Both the position numbers and the translations under genes were made by a program. Positions 5,501-5,699 of a stretch of 5,699 nt of DNA are shown here, piece by piece (position 1 is the first letter of the stretch; each line of letters begins with the position of its first letter). Below the pieces are notes generated by a model. It did no database searches and was not told the origin of the DNA. It was given only the letters and a program-made list of their open reading frames with translations. Source of the stretch: Bacillota bacterium (GTDB lineage Bacteria > Bacillota > Clostridia > Tissierellales > Peptoniphilaceae); NCBI GenBank assembly GCA_023394215.1, contig JAEXBH010000046.1:1-5699 (forward strand), given 5' to 3'.

Positions 5501-5699
5501 AACCCGGCTTAATATAAATACCGCCTGCCATAGGAAGAACTACCGTTGCCTTAATTTTCCACACTACGTTGTCTCCGGGACGTGCGGCATTTAATTTATG
5601 ATCTCTTTCCACATACATATATTCCTTGGAAATACTTTGTGTATAGGCGGATTTAACATTTATAACGGCATCCTCACTTTGTGCCGCAGCCATATCTCC
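2406..5699 (-). CDS. Cell-wall-anchored adhesin-like surface protein with isopeptide-type domains and MucBP repeats, N-terminus outside the window
   Basis: The frame is open through the right edge: 1097 residues are visible and the start is missing. Numbered from Met1 at 5693 (an internal ATG), the order is as follows. About 14-166 is a fimbrial D2/isopeptide-type beta domain, with PGDNVVWKI and IPNAAKLN. A Pro/Ala-rich linker is at 167-210. An unrecognised segment, about 211-400, holds the only cysteines, 255 and 277. A beta-rich segment follows at about 405-570. A DUF11-like domain spans about 598-800 and ends AAWNSFAVS. Two MucBP-like repeats are at about 820-925 and 928-1021. A Pro/Asn-rich wall spacer is at 1023-1060, followed by VVKTG, a hydrophobic stretch (1072-1087) and the tail RARRRRIG. 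Sortase attachment to peptidoglycan with the domains displayed outward is the likely fate. MucBP domains suggest binding to mucin or other host glycans. The signal peptide must lie beyond the edge. The ligand is unknown, and the gene has its own terminator. Confidence 0.9.
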   Translation of the reverse strand, partial: GDMAAAQSEDAVINVKSAYTQSISKEYMYVERDHKLNAARPGDNVVWKIKATVVLPMAGGIYIKPGSDIVIEDKLDSRLTYVSSKSLSGDALVATNNENGTVKWTFKAPDFAQQEGKEVLFTTELELVTKTSDAIDKYTKIPNAAKLNTTNLFDKVETKDSNASNAVVAPMDSPLAPADGAYYPPIVKGPADGKGAIAPADNVNPNPAVVDTERLVFEENFHLVLQDKEVLTDVNGNTLDKSEWNINNILKDGYKKCVTEYSFDNSKLDFGSIAIYVPCSNYISTEGRDKLRIVPETTLTVKLQDGSTKSKVVDFSDIDKIWGYVRIGRTDLGLKDTDKVVSYSLSYENNDGSTIFGGVAYTTHSIFTIVKGAEGEAWWKPSFVVTMADGKVIRRTGGDTDTLTGKRTAVIVQKEVSDPVVRGTVSFTDKDGNVVKTGDNKVQLIFNNFSTSRAELRKDIDVTVLLPLGVKVKGDGSAVHKFTSGRAFVAETKEVSGNFVVLDNDYKGSGQQLVKATWDVEKLLPGERLELIFDVNISDNSPDELQIKAYGMSSTDTKLKTDANNSVTIEQDADDINKSGDSSQDRAVWHAEYVKYSRDDLKIKKYVKGSLDSEYSTFGYTTPGEDISYKLDMTNTTGKDIFKMGFIDVLPGVGDLGIVDGTDRGSAFTPILNGPIELPAEWKDKIDVYYSTSQNPKRDDLYSKVKYPTGAYKHVDPAGAEDPQWTKDTAAWTADDWAKVRSFKLELKDGVTWVKGQDITLTFTMKAPKEDAVDAAILVEGMPKRSEEIEMKAAWNSFAVSTNSLLPTEPERVGVILSKVKGEPVEVAYYIEGTSTKLQPNRDLVKDQYVGTSYSVPKSAEADASLLPKFLKDKDGKVYELVSTNVKPDGDYPAVDDLNGNKVTVNSSPAEGKVAKEHQVINYDYAPKKGGEVVVKYIIEGTDEVLENPAVKEKDSDGNYIVKKAGTQVGTDYDTNNETFMPKKLVKNGKTYVLTERKVDPKTDPVSGKVIEEKQLIIYEYKLVEEPTPKPDEPNKPNPNNPKPNKPNPNNPSPNKPNTNKPVVKTGDTVNMGYYVLVTGLALALILVLRARRRRIG
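2514..2603 (-). repeat. Pro/Asn/Lys-rich 10-residue tandem repeat (wall-spanning spacer)
   Basis: Three 30-bp units encode EPNKPNPNNP-type decapeptides (residues 1031-1060): two near-identical copies of xPNKPNPNNP and a third diverged copy, SPNKPNTNKP. Such extended proline-rich stretches typically thread the peptidoglycan just before the sorting signal. The nucleotide units are similar enough to expand or contract by slippage in steps that keep the frame. Confidence 0.8.
2631..3236 (-). repeat. Two MucBP-like repeats in the surface protein
   Basis: The first copy runs from GEPVEVAYYIEGT to VINYDYAPK, the second from GGEVVVKYIIEGTDE to LIIYEYKLVE. Both show the MucBP pattern: an opening V-V-Y-I-EGT strand, a central G-T-x-Y/D-Y element, then L-P-K-x-L/F-x-K-x-G-K-x-Y and a closing I-x-Y-x-Y strand. 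The first copy carries a longer insertion before the last strand. Confidence 0.75.
3294..3902 (-). other. DUF11-like / isopeptide-type beta domain within the surface protein
   Basis: Residues about 598-800 begin with LKIKKYVKGSLDSEY and then TTPGEDISYKLDMTN, the opening of DUF11-type repeat domains (a Lys in the first strand, then PGE-x-x-x-Y). FIDVLPGVGD follows, and the domain closes with AAWNSFAVS. This arrangement is common in Gram-positive wall-anchored proteins. A Lys-Asn isopeptide bond between the first and last strands is possible but inferred. Confidence 0.6.
5196..5654 (-). other. Fimbrial D2/isopeptide-type domain at the visible N-terminal end of the surface protein
   Basis: Residues about 14-166 show ARPGDNVVWKI, IVIEDKLDSRLTYV, VKWTF and IPNAAKLNTTN. 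This matches the order of motifs in fimbrial isopeptide-forming D2 domains, in which the I-x-N-x-A strand donates the bonding residue. The domain may start slightly before the window edge. Confidence 0.55.

Overview
The window comes from a low-GC, AT-rich Gram-positive bacterium, most likely an anaerobic Bacillota member of the Clostridia/Tissierellia kind. The signs are strong AGGAGG-type ribosome binding sites, a one-iron superoxide reductase, a RsbU/SpoIIE-type phosphatase, and a large surface protein with MucBP repeats and a C-terminal sorting signal. The genus cannot be fixed from this sequence, though host-associated anaerobic cocci such as Peptoniphilus or Anaerococcus relatives would fit.

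Layout. The left part (1-1776, minus strand) is a two-gene unit. A complete THUMP-domain RNA methyltransferase of the RlmL/YpsC family (634-1776) is followed after 8 nt by a PAS-PP2C (SpoIIE-type) serine phosphatase, which is cut by the left edge. The ribosome binding site of the phosphatase overlaps the methyltransferase stop codon, so the two are probably translationally coupled. A 119-bp AT-rich divergent intergenic region (1777-1895) carries candidate promoters for both directions. Next, on the plus strand, is a 123-residue class II superoxide reductase (1896-2267) with all five expected iron ligands. A convergent intergenic region (2268-2405) holds two strong hairpins acting as terminators. 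The rest (2406-5699, minus strand) is one very long open frame encoding the C-terminal 1097 residues of a cell-wall-anchored adhesin, open through the right edge.

The genes appear to be three separate transcription units: RNA modification plus a signalling phosphatase, superoxide detoxification in the cytoplasm, and surface attachment. No RNA gene, CRISPR array, insertion sequence or prophage signal was seen. The least ordinary items are the surface protein's non-canonical VVKTG sorting motif, an unrecognised segment in it carrying the protein's only two cysteines, and the tight coupling of an rRNA methyltransferase with a partner-switch phosphatase. Nothing here is clear evidence of a wholly new system.
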